A stretch of DNA of 27,108 nucleotides from Chitinispirillales bacterium (GTDB taxonomy: Bacteria > Fibrobacterota > Chitinivibrionia > Chitinivibrionales > Chitinivibrionaceae): assembly GCA_031254455.1 (NCBI GenBank), contig JAIRUI010000005.1:1-27108 (forward strand), given 5' to 3'. Positions within the stretch are counted from its first letter, which is position 1. Every line of letters begins with the position of its first letter. The translations under genes were made by a program, and so were the position numbers. Below, piece after piece: positions 7,661 to 16,593 of this stretch. The notes below the pieces were generated by a model that did not search any database, was not told the DNA's origin, and saw nothing but the letters and a program-made list of their open reading frames with translations.

Positions 7661-8795
7661 CGCGCCGCCGTTTGAACTGCTTGCGGAAAATAAAAATTCT
7701 TCCGCACGGGCGGGAGTTTTTACAAGCGCTCACGGAAAAATTGAAACGCCGGTTTTTATGCCCGTAGGAACGCAGGCAAGTGTAAAATCGCTTTCTCCGC
7801 ACGAACTTTCGGACGCAGGCGCAAAAATAATTTTAGCAAACACTTATCACCTGCACTTACGCCCGACGAGCGAAGTAATCGCCGCCGCCGGCGGACTTCA
7901 TAAGTTTGAAAATTGGAACGGGGCGATTTTAACCGACAGCGGAGGATTTCAGGTGTTTTCGCTCAAAGAAATGCGAAAAATCACCGACGACGGCGTACAT
8001 TTTCAGTCTCATATCGACGGTTCAAAACATTATTTTACCCCCGAAAGCGTTATGCGGACAGAACATAATCTGGGAGCGGATATAATTATGCCGTTTGACG
8101 AATGCCCGCCGTCGACAGCCGAATTCACCCAAATAAAAAAAGCGGTCGAGCGTACGATAAAATGGGCGAAGAGATGCAAAATATCACACGAAGAAATTCC
8201 GTTTTATCACGGATACGAACAGTTTTTATTCGGAATTGTGCAAGGCGGAATTAACGAACGGTTACGCGAATATTGCGCAAAAGAATTAGTGCAAATGAAT
8301 TTTGACGGCTATTCTATCGGCGGACTTGCGGTCGGAGAAAACATAGAAGATATGTATAAAGCCGCAAAATTTACGGCGAATCTGCTTCCAAAAAACAAAC
8401 CGAGATACCTTATGGGAGTGGGAAAGCCCGCTGATGTTATTGAAGGAATCGACAGCGGAATCGATATGTTCGACTGCGTTATTCCCACACGAAACGCCCG
8501 AAACGGTTCGGCTTATTCTTGGGACGGGCAGGTGAATATCCGAAATTCAAAATACCGCATGGATTTTGACAATCCTATCGACAAAAACTGCGATTGTTAC
8601 GCTTGTAAAAATTTTTCACGAAGTTATATACGCCACTTATATCTTGCAGGCGAAATTTTGGCTCTGCGGCTTCTTTCTCTTCACAATGTTTATTTTTACG
8701 TTAATTTGGTTAAAACCGCACGGGAAAGAATTCTAAACAATTCTTTCCACGAATGGAAAAAGGAAATTCTGCCGAAAATAAGTAAACGAGTTTGA
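7632..8795 (+). CDS. tgt: Queuine tRNA-ribosyltransferase (tRNA-guanine transglycosylase)
   Basis: About 380-387 aa, typical for bacterial TGT. It exchanges guanine 34 of GUN-anticodon tRNAs (Tyr, His, Asn, Asp) for preQ1, in queuosine synthesis. Seen motifs: LTDSGGFQVFSL with the active-site Asp, the GGLAVGE loop, MGVGKPADVIEGIDSGIDMFDCVIPTRNARNG with the nucleophilic Asp, and the zinc site CDCYAC with a downstream His (LLSLHN). No other queuosine gene is in the window. Start choice: a TTG at 7632 gives a 29-bp overlap with the upstream gene and has no RBS. The in-frame TTG at 7653 overlaps by 8 bp and has AGGA just upstream, so it is a serious alternative. Either way translation is probably coupled to the M16-family gene. 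It ends 3 bp from the convergent flagellar gene. Confidence 0.96.
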   Translation: MKKIQENLNNAPPFELLAENKNSSARAGVFTSAHGKIETPVFMPVGTQASVKSLSPHELSDAGAKIILANTYHLHLRPTSEVIAAAGGLHKFENWNGAILTDSGGFQVFSLKEMRKITDDGVHFQSHIDGSKHYFTPESVMRTEHNLGADIIMPFDECPPSTAEFTQIKKAVERTIKWAKRCKISHEEIPFYHGYEQFLFGIVQGGINERLREYCAKELVQMNFDGYSIGGLAVGENIEDMYKAAKFTANLLPKNKPRYLMGVGKPADVIEGIDSGIDMFDCVIPTRNARNGSAYSWDGQVNIRNSKYRMDFDNPIDKNCDCYACKNFSRSYIRHLYLAGEILALRLLSLHNVYFYVNLVKTARERILNNSFHEWKKEILPKISKRV

Positions 8796-8798
8796 ATC

Positions 8799-9533
8799 TT
8801 ACAATCTTCCGACCTGATTCACGGTTTTTTCAAGCGTTGAGTCTTCCGATTGAATCGCTTTTGAAATCATGTCGTAATTTCTGTGCGCCGCAATCATATC
8901 AACCATCATTTTTATATTATCTACGTTCGAACTTTCCAAATATCCTTGTTTTATAACGAATCCGTCGGAACGAACAACAGGATTATCCGGTTGTAAAGGA
9001 CGGAAATAATTATTCCCCATTCTGGTAAGCCGGTACGGTTTATTAAAATCCGAAATTCGTAACGTATCGATTTCCTGCCCGTCCTGCATAACTTTTCCAT
9101 CGTCAAGAATGGAGACGTTTCCTCTGGTTTGTTCAATCCTTATAAATCCGTCTTCGCCGAAAACCCGACCGCCGTTGCCGTCAATTAGAAATCCGTCGGA
9201 GTCGGTTTGGAACGAACCGTCGCGTGTATATCTAATTCCTTCGTTTGTCATTACAGTGAAAAATCCGGAACCTTTAATCATTAAATCAAACGTATTGCCC
9301 GTTTGAATCGGAGTTCCTTCACGGTAATCGATAAAAACCTGGTCGGCTTTCAGCGTTCTTTCAGGAAGAACTTCGTGGTTCGGATTGTTCATATATCTTT
9401 CGACTTGTTCTGCAAAAAGCGACGAACTTTTGAAACCGATCGTGTTGACGTTTGCAAGATTGTTTGCAATTTGGTCTTGTTTCTGCATCTGCAAAATCAT
9501 CCCTTGCGATGCGTGTTTTATACTTCCTAACAT
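8799..9533 (-). CDS. Flagellar basal-body rod protein, FlgF/FlgG family
   Basis: 244 aa from the ATG at 9533. An ATG 15 bp further upstream is in frame, but the GGAGGTG RBS lies inside that extension, so 9533 is the start. The N-terminus MLGSIKHASQGMILQMQKQDQIANNLANVNTIGFKSS is the signature of rod/hook proteins (NLANxxTxGFK). The centre has the FlgE/F/G beta core (GTPIQTGNTFDLMIKGSGFFTV, then YTRDGSF), and the C-terminus ends with the helical QGYLESSNVDNIKMMVDMIAAHRNYDMISKAIQ. It forms part of the flagellar rod in the periplasm. FlgF and FlgG cannot be told apart with confidence; the length slightly favours FlgF. A sigma-54 promoter lies directly upstream. No other rod gene is adjacent. Confidence 0.9.
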   Translation of the reverse strand: MLGSIKHASQGMILQMQKQDQIANNLANVNTIGFKSSSLFAEQVERYMNNPNHEVLPERTLKADQVFIDYREGTPIQTGNTFDLMIKGSGFFTVMTNEGIRYTRDGSFQTDSDGFLIDGNGGRVFGEDGFIRIEQTRGNVSILDDGKVMQDGQEIDTLRISDFNKPYRLTRMGNNYFRPLQPDNPVVRSDGFVIKQGYLESSNVDNIKMMVDMIAAHRNYDMISKAIQSEDSTLEKTVNQVGRL

Positions 9534-9562
9534 TTTACACCTCCCCATGTGTTAGAAAATAT

Positions 9563-9580
9563 ATGCAAGAATTGTGCCGA
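9563..9580 (-). promoter_or_regulatory. Sigma-54 (RpoN) promoter for the flagellar rod gene
   Basis: The minus strand reads TCGGCACAATTCTTGCAT. The -24 GG (9578-9577) and -12 GC (9566-9565) are separated by exactly 10 bp, and the flanks agree with the consensus GGCAC-N5-TTGC. Transcription would start near 9553, a few nt before GGAGG and about 20 nt before the ATG at 9533. Rod and hook genes are often sigma-54 dependent in flagellar cascades. Confidence 0.8.
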
Positions 9581-9682
9581 TTCGTATAATATTGCGGCAA
9601 AATAACAATTATGAGATAATTTTATTTCTTGATAACTTATAATATTAACATTAAATATCGTTATATGGGAAAATTATTCCTC

Positions 9683-10615
9683 TTAAAAACGTAAAAACGG
9701 ATAATTACCGCTTATATTCCAAACGCTTGTAAAATCCCAGTTTGCATAAGTATTTTGTTGTTTCATTTCCGAAGTCGTTTTCCCTTCGCCTTTTTCATTG
9801 TCGCTTTGTCCGCTTGTCTGTTTGTCGTAATAGCAATTAACAATACTTCCGAAATAATTACCGCCGACAAACCCGCCCGTGTTTGTTTTTCCGGCAACCG
9901 TTCCGGAAGAGTAGCAGTTTTCTATAGATCCGGCGTCGTTACTTCCCGCCAGCCCGCCGACATCGCTGTTTCCCGACACATCAATGTTTGAATAAGAATC
10001 AGATATTGCGCCGCCGTCGTTGTAGCCCACAAGTCCGCCCGCGTAGAGTTTTGTCCCGTTCACTTTACCGGTCGCGTAACAATTAGAAATTTTACTTAAC
10101 CTGTTAGTCCCCGCCAGCCCGCCGACATAATCCCATCCGTCGATATATAGATCCAAAAGCCCAAGATTTTTTATCGTCGCCTCACAAATCCATCCGAAAA
10201 ATCCTTGATCGCTTTTTGGCGAACTTACATATATACCGCTTACCGTATGTCCGTCTCCGTCAAATACTCCTTTAAACGGATTCGAACGGCTTCCTATCGC
10301 CGTCCAAATATTTATCGGAAAATCCGATTTATCGCTTTTTGCTCTTGTCGTATTACCGTTAATGGATATATCGTTAGAAAGCATAATTGTTTTTCCAAAC
10401 ATAGTGTTTCCGTTTGCGACCAATACCGCTAAACCGGCGAGCTGTTCCGCGGCGCTCAAATTGAATGTTTTAGTATTTTCGCTTGTTATGTACCAAGTAG
10501 TGTCTATATCTATTTTAAAAACACCGTTTTTTGTCGAATCTTTGCCGTTTCTGTCACTGCAGCCGATTATAACCGTGTTTATTGTAAAAAACGCAATAAT
10601 AAGTAAATTTTTCAT
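9683..10615 (-). CDS. GLUG-repeat lipoprotein
   Basis: 310 aa from the ATG at 10615. A start at 10666 is possible but puts 17 charged residues before the signal sequence, and 10615 has AAGAG upstream. The signal is MKNLLIIAFFTINTVIIGC with lipid Cys19. After about residue 60 the protein follows the GLUG architecture: an FKGVFDGDGHTVSGIYV entry motif, then repeats such as YVGGLAGTN, YAGGLVGYN, VGGLAGSN and TGGFVGGN, each followed by a CYxxGxVxG strand. Such repeats form beta-helix-like surface domains in secreted proteins. No catalytic residues are apparent; a surface or adhesion role is inferred. The end is NYPFLRF, typical of GLUG proteins. It stands alone between the flagellar gene and the tRNA. 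Confidence 0.85.
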   Translation of the reverse strand: MKNLLIIAFFTINTVIIGCSDRNGKDSTKNGVFKIDIDTTWYITSENTKTFNLSAAEQLAGLAVLVANGNTMFGKTIMLSNDISINGNTTRAKSDKSDFPINIWTAIGSRSNPFKGVFDGDGHTVSGIYVSSPKSDQGFFGWICEATIKNLGLLDLYIDGWDYVGGLAGTNRLSKISNCYATGKVNGTKLYAGGLVGYNDGGAISDSYSNIDVSGNSDVGGLAGSNDAGSIENCYSSGTVAGKTNTGGFVGGNYFGSIVNCYYDKQTSGQSDNEKGEGKTTSEMKQQNTYANWDFTSVWNISGNYPFLRF

Positions 10616-10703
10616 TTTTCTCTTTTCAACAAAATCTAAACGATTAAAAATAGCATTTATTTCCATCGCTTAGTCGATAATTTCGACATGTAAGGTTTTA
10701 ATC

Positions 10704-10733
10704 TTGCATTCTTGTCGTAAAATTTATTATATT
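10704..10733 (+). promoter_or_regulatory. Probable promoter of the tRNA-Thr gene
   Basis: TTGCAT (10704-10709) is followed after 17 bp by TTATAT (10727-10732; alternatively TATATT at 10728-10733, 18-bp spacer). The start would be near 10740, about 9 nt before the mature tRNA 5' end. This is a close match to a sigma-70-type promoter. Confidence 0.55.
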
Positions 10734-10748
10734 CTTCCTTGATATTTT

Positions 10749-10821
<73 letters not shown>

Positions 10822-10828
10822 CGTTTTG

Positions 10829-10860
10829 ACTCCTGTAATTTTGGCGGGAGTTTTTATTTT
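10829..10860 (+). terminator. Rho-independent terminator of the tRNA gene
   Basis: ACTCCTG (10829-10835) pairs with CGGGAGT (10845-10851), 7 bp with one wobble, followed by TTTTATTTT. It overlaps the last codons of the convergent uvrB gene. In the minus direction no T-tract follows, so it serves the tRNA. Confidence 0.75.
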
Positions 10861-12836
10861 CCCCGTAGCCGAATAATTTTGTCGCGGAATTTTGCGGCGC
10901 TCTCAAAGTCAAGTTTTTTGGCGGCGATATTCATTTGCTCGGTCAATTTTTCTATTACAAATTCCAAATCTTCGCTTTTTTCGCCGTAAACTTCTCTGTT
11001 TTCCGCCGCCATGAGAGATTCGGAATTTTCAACGTAATTTTCGTTGTAATTGTAAAATGTTTCGCCTATTGTACGCGTTGTCGAACGCGGAATTATATTA
11101 TTTGCCTCATTATATTCAAGTTGAATTTTACGGCGGCGATCGGTTTCTTCAAGCGTTTTCTTTATGGAATCCGTTATAGTGTCGGCATAAAAAATAATTC
11201 GCCCGTTTATGTTTCTTGCCGCCCGTCCGGCAATCTGAATAAGCGATTTTGTCGAACGCAGAAACCCTTCGCGGTCGGCGTCTAAAATCGCTACAAGCGA
11301 GACCTCCGGCAAATCCAAGCCCTCGCGAAGCAAATTTATTCCTATCAAAATATCAAATTCACCTTTACGCAAGTCGTTCAAAATTATAGGACGGTTAAGA
11401 GTATCGATTTCGGAATGAAGGTAGCGTACGCGAAAATCCAAATTCTGCAAATGCTGCGACAGATCCTCCGACTGCCTTTTTGTAAGGGTTGTAACCAACG
11501 CTCTTTCGCCTTTTGCGACGATTTTTCGCAGTTGAAATATCAAATCGTCAACCTGTGTTTTAGCCGGTAAAACTTCAATTTCCGGATCGACAAGCCCGGT
11601 AGGACGAATGACCTGTTCGACGATAACGCCGCCGGTTTTTTCTAATTCGTAATTTGCGGGAGTCGCGGACAAAAATATCACGTTGTTAAGCAGTTTTTCA
11701 AATTCGTCAAATTTTAACGGACGGTTATCAAGCGCCGACGGAATGCGAAATCCGTGATTTACAAGCGTTTGTTTTCTTGCACGGTCTCCGTTATACATTC
11801 CGCTCACCTGCGGAACCGTTATGTGAGATTCGTCAATTATCGTCAAAAACGGCGCTTCAAAAAAATCAAGCAGAGAATACGGGCGCTCTCCTGTCTTACG
11901 TCCGTCTAAAATCCGCGAATAGTTTTCAATTCCGTTTATATAACCGACTTCCAAAAGCATCTCCATATCGTGTGCGGTTCGCTCATATAGTCGTTGCGCC
12001 TCAATGAGTTTGTTTTCCGACTCGAATTTTTTAATCTGTCCTTCCATTTCGATTTTTATTTCTTTAACTGCGTCCGGAATCGAGACGTTGGTCGAAGAAT
12101 AGTATTTTGCAGGAAAAAGTATAATTTCGTCAAGAGCGTATTTCGTATTTCCCGTAAGCGGATCAATTACGGAAATTCGCTCTAGTTCGTCTCCGAAAAA
12201 CGAAAGTCGAAGCCCTTGTTCTTCGTATGCCGGATAAATGTCAATCGTATCGCCGCGAACTCTGAAATTCCCGCGCTCAAACACAAAATCATTCCTGACG
12301 TATTGCATATTTACAAATTGTTCTAGCAAATTCCGCTGTAGAATCGTCATATTGACAGATAAAGTTAAACAATTTTTGCTGTAATTTTGCGGTGAACCTA
12401 TATTGTATATACAACTTACAGAAGCGACGACTATGGTATCTTTCCGCGACAAAAGCGAGGCTGTCGCTTTCAGGCGTAATCGGTCGATTTCGTCGTTTAT
12501 GTCGGCTGTTTTTTCAATGTAAGTGTCGGTTGACGGGATATACGCTTCAGGCTGATAGTAGTCATAAAAACTTACAAAATATTCTACGGCGTTTTCCGGA
12601 AAGAACGCTTTAAATTCTTCAAAAAGCTGCGCCGCAAGCGTTTTGTTGTGGGAAATTATTAAAACAGGCATATTTAAGTTTTTTATAACATTGGCGATGG
12701 TAAATGTTTTTCCCGACCCCGTTACGCCCAAAAGCGTATGAAATTTTTCTCCGTTTTTTATTCCTTCGGTTAATTCGGCTATCGCTTTCGGCTGGTCGCC
12801 CGCCGGAGAATAATCGCTCACAAGATTAAACGGCAT
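10854..12836 (-). CDS. uvrB: Excinuclease ABC subunit B
   Basis: 660 aa, full length. UvrB is the helicase-like damage-verification subunit of UvrABC nucleotide excision repair. Visible features: Walker A GVTGSGKTF, the beta-hairpin region YYQPEAYIPSTDTYIEK, the DEAD-type motif DESHIT, motifs V/VI INLLREGLDLPEVSLVAILDADREGFLRS and QIAGRAARN, and the C-terminal UVR motif (LTEQMNIAAKKLDFESAAKFRDKI) that contacts UvrC/UvrA. The RBS AAGGA lies 6 nt before the ATG. Upstream, 180 bp separate it from the divergent oxidoreductase gene. I see no clear LexA box, though the organism's operator is unknown. uvrA and uvrC are not in the window. Confidence 0.98.
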   Translation of the reverse strand: MPFNLVSDYSPAGDQPKAIAELTEGIKNGEKFHTLLGVTGSGKTFTIANVIKNLNMPVLIISHNKTLAAQLFEEFKAFFPENAVEYFVSFYDYYQPEAYIPSTDTYIEKTADINDEIDRLRLKATASLLSRKDTIVVASVSCIYNIGSPQNYSKNCLTLSVNMTILQRNLLEQFVNMQYVRNDFVFERGNFRVRGDTIDIYPAYEEQGLRLSFFGDELERISVIDPLTGNTKYALDEIILFPAKYYSSTNVSIPDAVKEIKIEMEGQIKKFESENKLIEAQRLYERTAHDMEMLLEVGYINGIENYSRILDGRKTGERPYSLLDFFEAPFLTIIDESHITVPQVSGMYNGDRARKQTLVNHGFRIPSALDNRPLKFDEFEKLLNNVIFLSATPANYELEKTGGVIVEQVIRPTGLVDPEIEVLPAKTQVDDLIFQLRKIVAKGERALVTTLTKRQSEDLSQHLQNLDFRVRYLHSEIDTLNRPIILNDLRKGEFDILIGINLLREGLDLPEVSLVAILDADREGFLRSTKSLIQIAGRAARNINGRIIFYADTITDSIKKTLEETDRRRKIQLEYNEANNIIPRSTTRTIGETFYNYNENYVENSESLMAAENREVYGEKSEDLEFVIEKLTEQMNIAAKKLDFESAAKFRDKIIRLRGK

Positions 12837-13016
12837 TTTTTATCCTTATCGATATTGTCGAATGACAAAATAATACATTTTATGTAAAATCGCGGTTTGT
12901 TTTGGAGATAACAGGCAAAATACTCGATTCATATTGTAAAATTTTCGTTTTTACACATTTAAGGCGGGGATAATTCGTATATTTAAGAAAATTATTCAAA
13001 CAGAATCGGATAGCCG

Positions 13017-14549
13017 GTGGAAAATAAAAAATACGATATAGCCGTTATCGGCGCAGGATTGGGCGGGCTTGTCGCATCTGCGATTTTGGCGAAAAACGGA
13101 CGTAAAATTTTGCTTGTAGAACAGCATTCCGTAGCAGGCGGCTGCGCGACGACATTCAAACGTAAAGGGTTTTCAATGGAAGTCGGCTTGCACGAAATTG
13201 ACGGGCTTTATCCGAAAGATAATAAAGTCGCTTTGTTTGAAAAATTAGATGTTTTTAAGAATGTGGAATTTTTAAAATCACGCGAATTCTACAAAGTTCA
13301 AAATACCGATAAAACTATTGATTTTACCATGGGAAACGGTGTCGAAGCGGTGCAAACGGAATTATGCCGACGTTTTCCGGAAGATAAAAAGGGAATTAAA
13401 AAATTCTTTTCGACATTATTAGGAATTCGCCGAGACCTTTACATAGTTACAAATAATCCGAAACTAAAATTTCTGATTTTGGCTTTTTCACCGTTCATAA
13501 TTCCGCATTTGATTGGAAATTACAACCAAACGCTTGGAAAATTTTTAGATAAGTACATAAAAAGCGAGAATTTGAAACTTATTTTAGCGGCGAACACAAA
13601 CTATTTCCACGATAATCCGTACGAACTTTCAATTATATGGTTCGCTTCGGCGCAGGCTAATTATATTATCGGCGGCGGACACTTTGTTAAAGGCGGCTCA
13701 CAAAATCTATCTAATTATTTTGCAAAAATAATAAAAGAAAATGGCGGCGAACTTGTTTTCAATACCGCTGTAACCCAGATAATTACAGATGAAACTGCGG
13801 CGAAAGTAGTCGGAATAAAAGCGAAAAATCAAAAAAACGAGGTTTCGGAATTTTATGCCGATAAAATCATAGCAAATTGCGCTATTCCGGTTTTATACGA
13901 TTTACTTCCTCCGATTCAAAGCGGAATTTTGCGTGAAAAATACAAAAAATTTAAGCCTGCCTGTTCGCTTTTATCGGTCTATATCGGATTTTCAAAATCG
14001 CTCAACGAAGTCGGCGTAAATGCGTATTCCACGATAATTCTCAGCGAAAAATTCAAAACGCTCAACGATCTTGCTGTAAATATGAATTCGGACTTTGAAA
14101 CCGTTCCAATAATTTTTGTTGACTATGGGCAAATTGACGATTCAATGTCGCCGAAAGGTAAAAGTTGCGGTTCAATTTGTTTGACCGATTATATTGAAAA
14201 CTGGGAAAATTTGACAGACGAAGAATACAAAAGCAAGAAAAAGAATGTCGCCGAGATTTTGATAAACCGTTTAAATAACGAATTTAACGGAATTAAAGAT
14301 TTGATTGAAGGTTACGAAGTCGGTACGCCGCGAACGATATGCAATTATACCGGAAATCCGTTTGGGTCGGCTTACGGTTTTGCACAGATTCCGGGGCAGA
14401 TGATAACGCAGCGTCCAAAACATAAGACGCCTATAAAAAATTTGTATATTTCATCTGCGTATTCGATTCCGGGCGGCGGTTTCAGCGGGACGATTTTAGG
14501 CGGAGCTATGTGCGCTTCGGAAATAATCAAAGAATATAAAAAGAGTTAA
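13017..14549 (+). CDS. FAD-dependent phytoene desaturase / carotenoid isomerase-like oxidoreductase
   Basis: 510 aa, starting at GTG (13017) with CGGA upstream. The N-terminal dinucleotide-binding fold is DIAVIGAGLGGLVASAILAKNGRKILLVEQHSVAGGCATTF (about 6-47), with the GxGxxG and acidic strand end typical of FAD enzymes of the CrtI/CrtISO/retinol-saturase superfamily. The C-terminal FAD motif is NLYISSAYSIPGGGFSGTILGGAMCASEI (about 475-503). A central segment (LKFLILAFSPFIIPHLIG) is hydrophobic and may bind a membrane or lipid substrate. It probably oxidises, reduces or isomerises a polyene or other hydrophobic substrate. No phytoene synthase or other pigment gene is nearby, so the pathway is unknown. 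It is 17 bp upstream of TatT and probably in one operon with tatT and dctP. Confidence 0.82.
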   Translation: MENKKYDIAVIGAGLGGLVASAILAKNGRKILLVEQHSVAGGCATTFKRKGFSMEVGLHEIDGLYPKDNKVALFEKLDVFKNVEFLKSREFYKVQNTDKTIDFTMGNGVEAVQTELCRRFPEDKKGIKKFFSTLLGIRRDLYIVTNNPKLKFLILAFSPFIIPHLIGNYNQTLGKFLDKYIKSENLKLILAANTNYFHDNPYELSIIWFASAQANYIIGGGHFVKGGSQNLSNYFAKIIKENGGELVFNTAVTQIITDETAAKVVGIKAKNQKNEVSEFYADKIIANCAIPVLYDLLPPIQSGILREKYKKFKPACSLLSVYIGFSKSLNEVGVNAYSTIILSEKFKTLNDLAVNMNSDFETVPIIFVDYGQIDDSMSPKGKSCGSICLTDYIENWENLTDEEYKSKKKNVAEILINRLNNEFNGIKDLIEGYEVGTPRTICNYTGNPFGSAYGFAQIPGQMITQRPKHKTPIKNLYISSAYSIPGGGFSGTILGGAMCASEIIKEYKKS

Positions 14550-14566
14550 AATACGGAGTGTTATTT

Positions 14567-15541
14567 ATGCGTTTGTTTTTTTTAGTTGCGATTTTATCGC
14601 TTTTTTTGTTAAACGGCTGTTCAAAAATAATTTTGAACAAGGTTTCAAACGGGCTTTCCGGCGGCGGTTCTTCTTCGTTTATTATGAACGACGATGATCC
14701 GGAATTTATCGCCGAAGCGCTTCCTCTAGCGTTGAAAGTGTACGAAGGGATTATTGAAGGCAACCCCAAACACGCGGGGATTCGCGCAGCGGCGGCAATG
14801 GGATTTACGTCTTACGCTTATGCGTTTATTCACTATAACGCCGACACGTCAAGCGACGAAGCTTTGCGAAAACATCTTTACGTTCGAGCGAGAAATATGT
14901 ATATTCGCGCAAGAGACTACGGTATCTCGGCTTTGGAGTTAAAATATCCCGATTTCAAAAAGAATTTGGCAAAGGATATCGACGGAACGCTTTCAAAAGT
15001 AAAAGCGGCGGACATCGACTTGCTTTACTGGTCAGGAATGGCATGGATGGGCGCATTTACCTGCGACAAATTTAATATGAAATTAGCGCTCACAGTTCCG
15101 CAAGCCAAAGCGTTGCTTTTTCGTGTCGCAGAATTAAATCCCGACTACGGAAACGGCGTTATCGACGAATTTTTAATAACATTCTACGGCTCAATGCCGC
15201 CGTCTATGGGAGGCGATACGGCGAAAGCGAGAGTACATTTTGAACGAGCCGTTGAACTTTCGGACGGCAAGAATTATTCACCGTATATAAATTTTGTGCA
15301 AGCGGTTTCTGTCGCGCAACAAAACGAAAAAGAATTTGACGAACTTTTGGACATCGCCTCAAAAATTAGAATTGACGATGTTCCCAATATGAAATTATTA
15401 CGGATTTTGCAGCTTGAAAGGGTGCGTTATTTAATTGCAAATAAAGACGAATTCATAATTCCGAAAGTATTTGAGACGGAACATGTTTCGGATGCGGAAA
15501 TAATTCCCGCCGACGAATATTTAGACGAAAATGACGAGTAG
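14567..15541 (+). CDS. TRAP-transporter-associated TatT-family lipoprotein (TPR-like)
   Basis: 324 aa. The ATG at 14567 has GGAG 6-9 nt upstream; a GTG three codons earlier lies inside that RBS. The signal peptide ends in LLNGC with lipid Cys18. The mature protein is helical and TPR-like (for example YVRARNMYIRARDYGISALELKYPDF, LLFRVAELNPDYGNG, AKARVHFERAVELSDG). This matches the TatT component first described in Treponema pallidum (Tp0956), a trimeric periplasmic lipoprotein that binds the DctP-type ligand receptor. The dctP gene follows 12 bp later, which supports the call. The C-terminus is acidic (EYLDENDE). Confidence 0.85.
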   Translation: MRLFFLVAILSLFLLNGCSKIILNKVSNGLSGGGSSSFIMNDDDPEFIAEALPLALKVYEGIIEGNPKHAGIRAAAAMGFTSYAYAFIHYNADTSSDEALRKHLYVRARNMYIRARDYGISALELKYPDFKKNLAKDIDGTLSKVKAADIDLLYWSGMAWMGAFTCDKFNMKLALTVPQAKALLFRVAELNPDYGNGVIDEFLITFYGSMPPSMGGDTAKARVHFERAVELSDGKNYSPYINFVQAVSVAQQNEKEFDELLDIASKIRIDDVPNMKLLRILQLERVRYLIANKDEFIIPKVFETEHVSDAEIIPADEYLDENDE

Positions 15542-15553
15542 AAGGAGATAAAA

Positions 15554-16543
15554 ATGAAGAAATTTACTTTTGTGTTTTTGGTTTCGGCGATGTTTTTTTG
15601 TGCATCTGCAATTACAATAAAATTGGGTTCGCTCGCCCCCCAAAATTCTCCTTGGGACGACGCTTTGCGGGATATGGCGGCGCAATGGCAAAAAGCGTCA
15701 AGCGGCGCGGTGCAAGTAAAAATGTATGCCGGGGGAATCGCCGGCGACGAAGCGGATATGATTCGTAAAGTAAAAATCAAGCAATTGGATATGGTCGCTA
15801 TGACGGGTGTGGGAATGGCTGACGTATTCAAAGGAATACTTACCGTACAAATTCCAATGATGTATGATAACGAAGACGAATTTTGGTACATACTTGAAAA
15901 AATGAAGCCGTATCTTGAAAAAAAGGTTGAAGGAAACGGATTTAAGGTTTTGCTTTGGAGCAAAATCGGCTGGGTGAATTTTTTCTCAAAACAGCCGATA
16001 GTTAATCCGGCCGATTTACAAAAGCAAAAAATATTTATTTATGCCGGAGATCCGGATGCCGTAAAGGTCTGGAAAACTATGGGGTTCCAGCCGGTTCCGC
16101 TTTCCACCAACGATATTATGACTTCGCTTCAAAGCGGAATGATTGACGCGGTTACGATTTCTCCGCTTACCGCTGCGGCTTATCAATGGTTCGGAGCGGC
16201 GCCGAACATGTGCAATATGAAATGGGCGCCGCTTTTAGGCGGTGTCGTCGTTTCACTTGAATCGTGGAATAAAATTCCTGCGGATATGCGCAAAAAACTT
16301 GAAGACATAGCGATAAAAGTCGGTGAAAAAATGCAGGCGGATATTGACAAAGCCGATGACGAAGCCTTGCAAATTATGCAAACATACGGGTTAAAAGTGA
16401 GTGAGGTTCCGCAAAATGTCAGGGGGCAGTGGAAGACGATCGCCGAAAAAGGAGTAAAGGCGGTTATAGGAACGACAATCGAACCGCAAAGTTACGAGCA
16501 GGTAAAAAAATATCTTGAAGAGTATCGTGCGGGAAACAAGTAA
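15554..16543 (+). CDS. TRAP transporter solute-binding protein, DctP family
   Basis: 329 aa, strong GAAGGAG RBS, Sec signal peptide cut near CASA (residue 19). The DctP fold is clear: ITIKLGSLAPQNSPWDDALRDMAAQWQKAS, GIAGDEADMIRKVKIKQLDM, NPADLQKQKI, and STNDIMTSLQSGMIDAV. It would deliver a solute to a DctQ/DctM membrane pair, but neither gene is adjacent; hisC follows instead. The Arg that binds the ligand carboxylate in most TRAP receptors (in the KIRVP motif) is replaced: the sequence reads KIFIYAGDP with Phe161 at that position. With TatT next to it, this resembles the treponemal TatT/TatP pair, for which a non-carboxylate, hydrophobic ligand has been suggested. Ligand unknown. Confidence 0.9.
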   Translation: MKKFTFVFLVSAMFFCASAITIKLGSLAPQNSPWDDALRDMAAQWQKASSGAVQVKMYAGGIAGDEADMIRKVKIKQLDMVAMTGVGMADVFKGILTVQIPMMYDNEDEFWYILEKMKPYLEKKVEGNGFKVLLWSKIGWVNFFSKQPIVNPADLQKQKIFIYAGDPDAVKVWKTMGFQPVPLSTNDIMTSLQSGMIDAVTISPLTAAAYQWFGAAPNMCNMKWAPLLGGVVVSLESWNKIPADMRKKLEDIAIKVGEKMQADIDKADDEALQIMQTYGLKVSEVPQNVRGQWKTIAEKGVKAVIGTTIEPQSYEQVKKYLEEYRAGNK

Positions 16544-16593
16544 TTTTTGTGTATTGTTTTGAATAAATTTTACTCTGTTAAAATGAGAAAAAT

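Noticed and set aside
12837..13016. LexA/SOS operator between uvrB and the oxidoreductase gene
   Set aside because: No convincing CTG-N10-CAG or GAAC-N4-GTTC palindrome; the organism's LexA site is unknown, so nothing is claimed.
15427..15963. Minus-strand 178-codon open frame
   Set aside because: It is antisense to the tatT end and dctP start, both of which have clear family motifs and RBSs.
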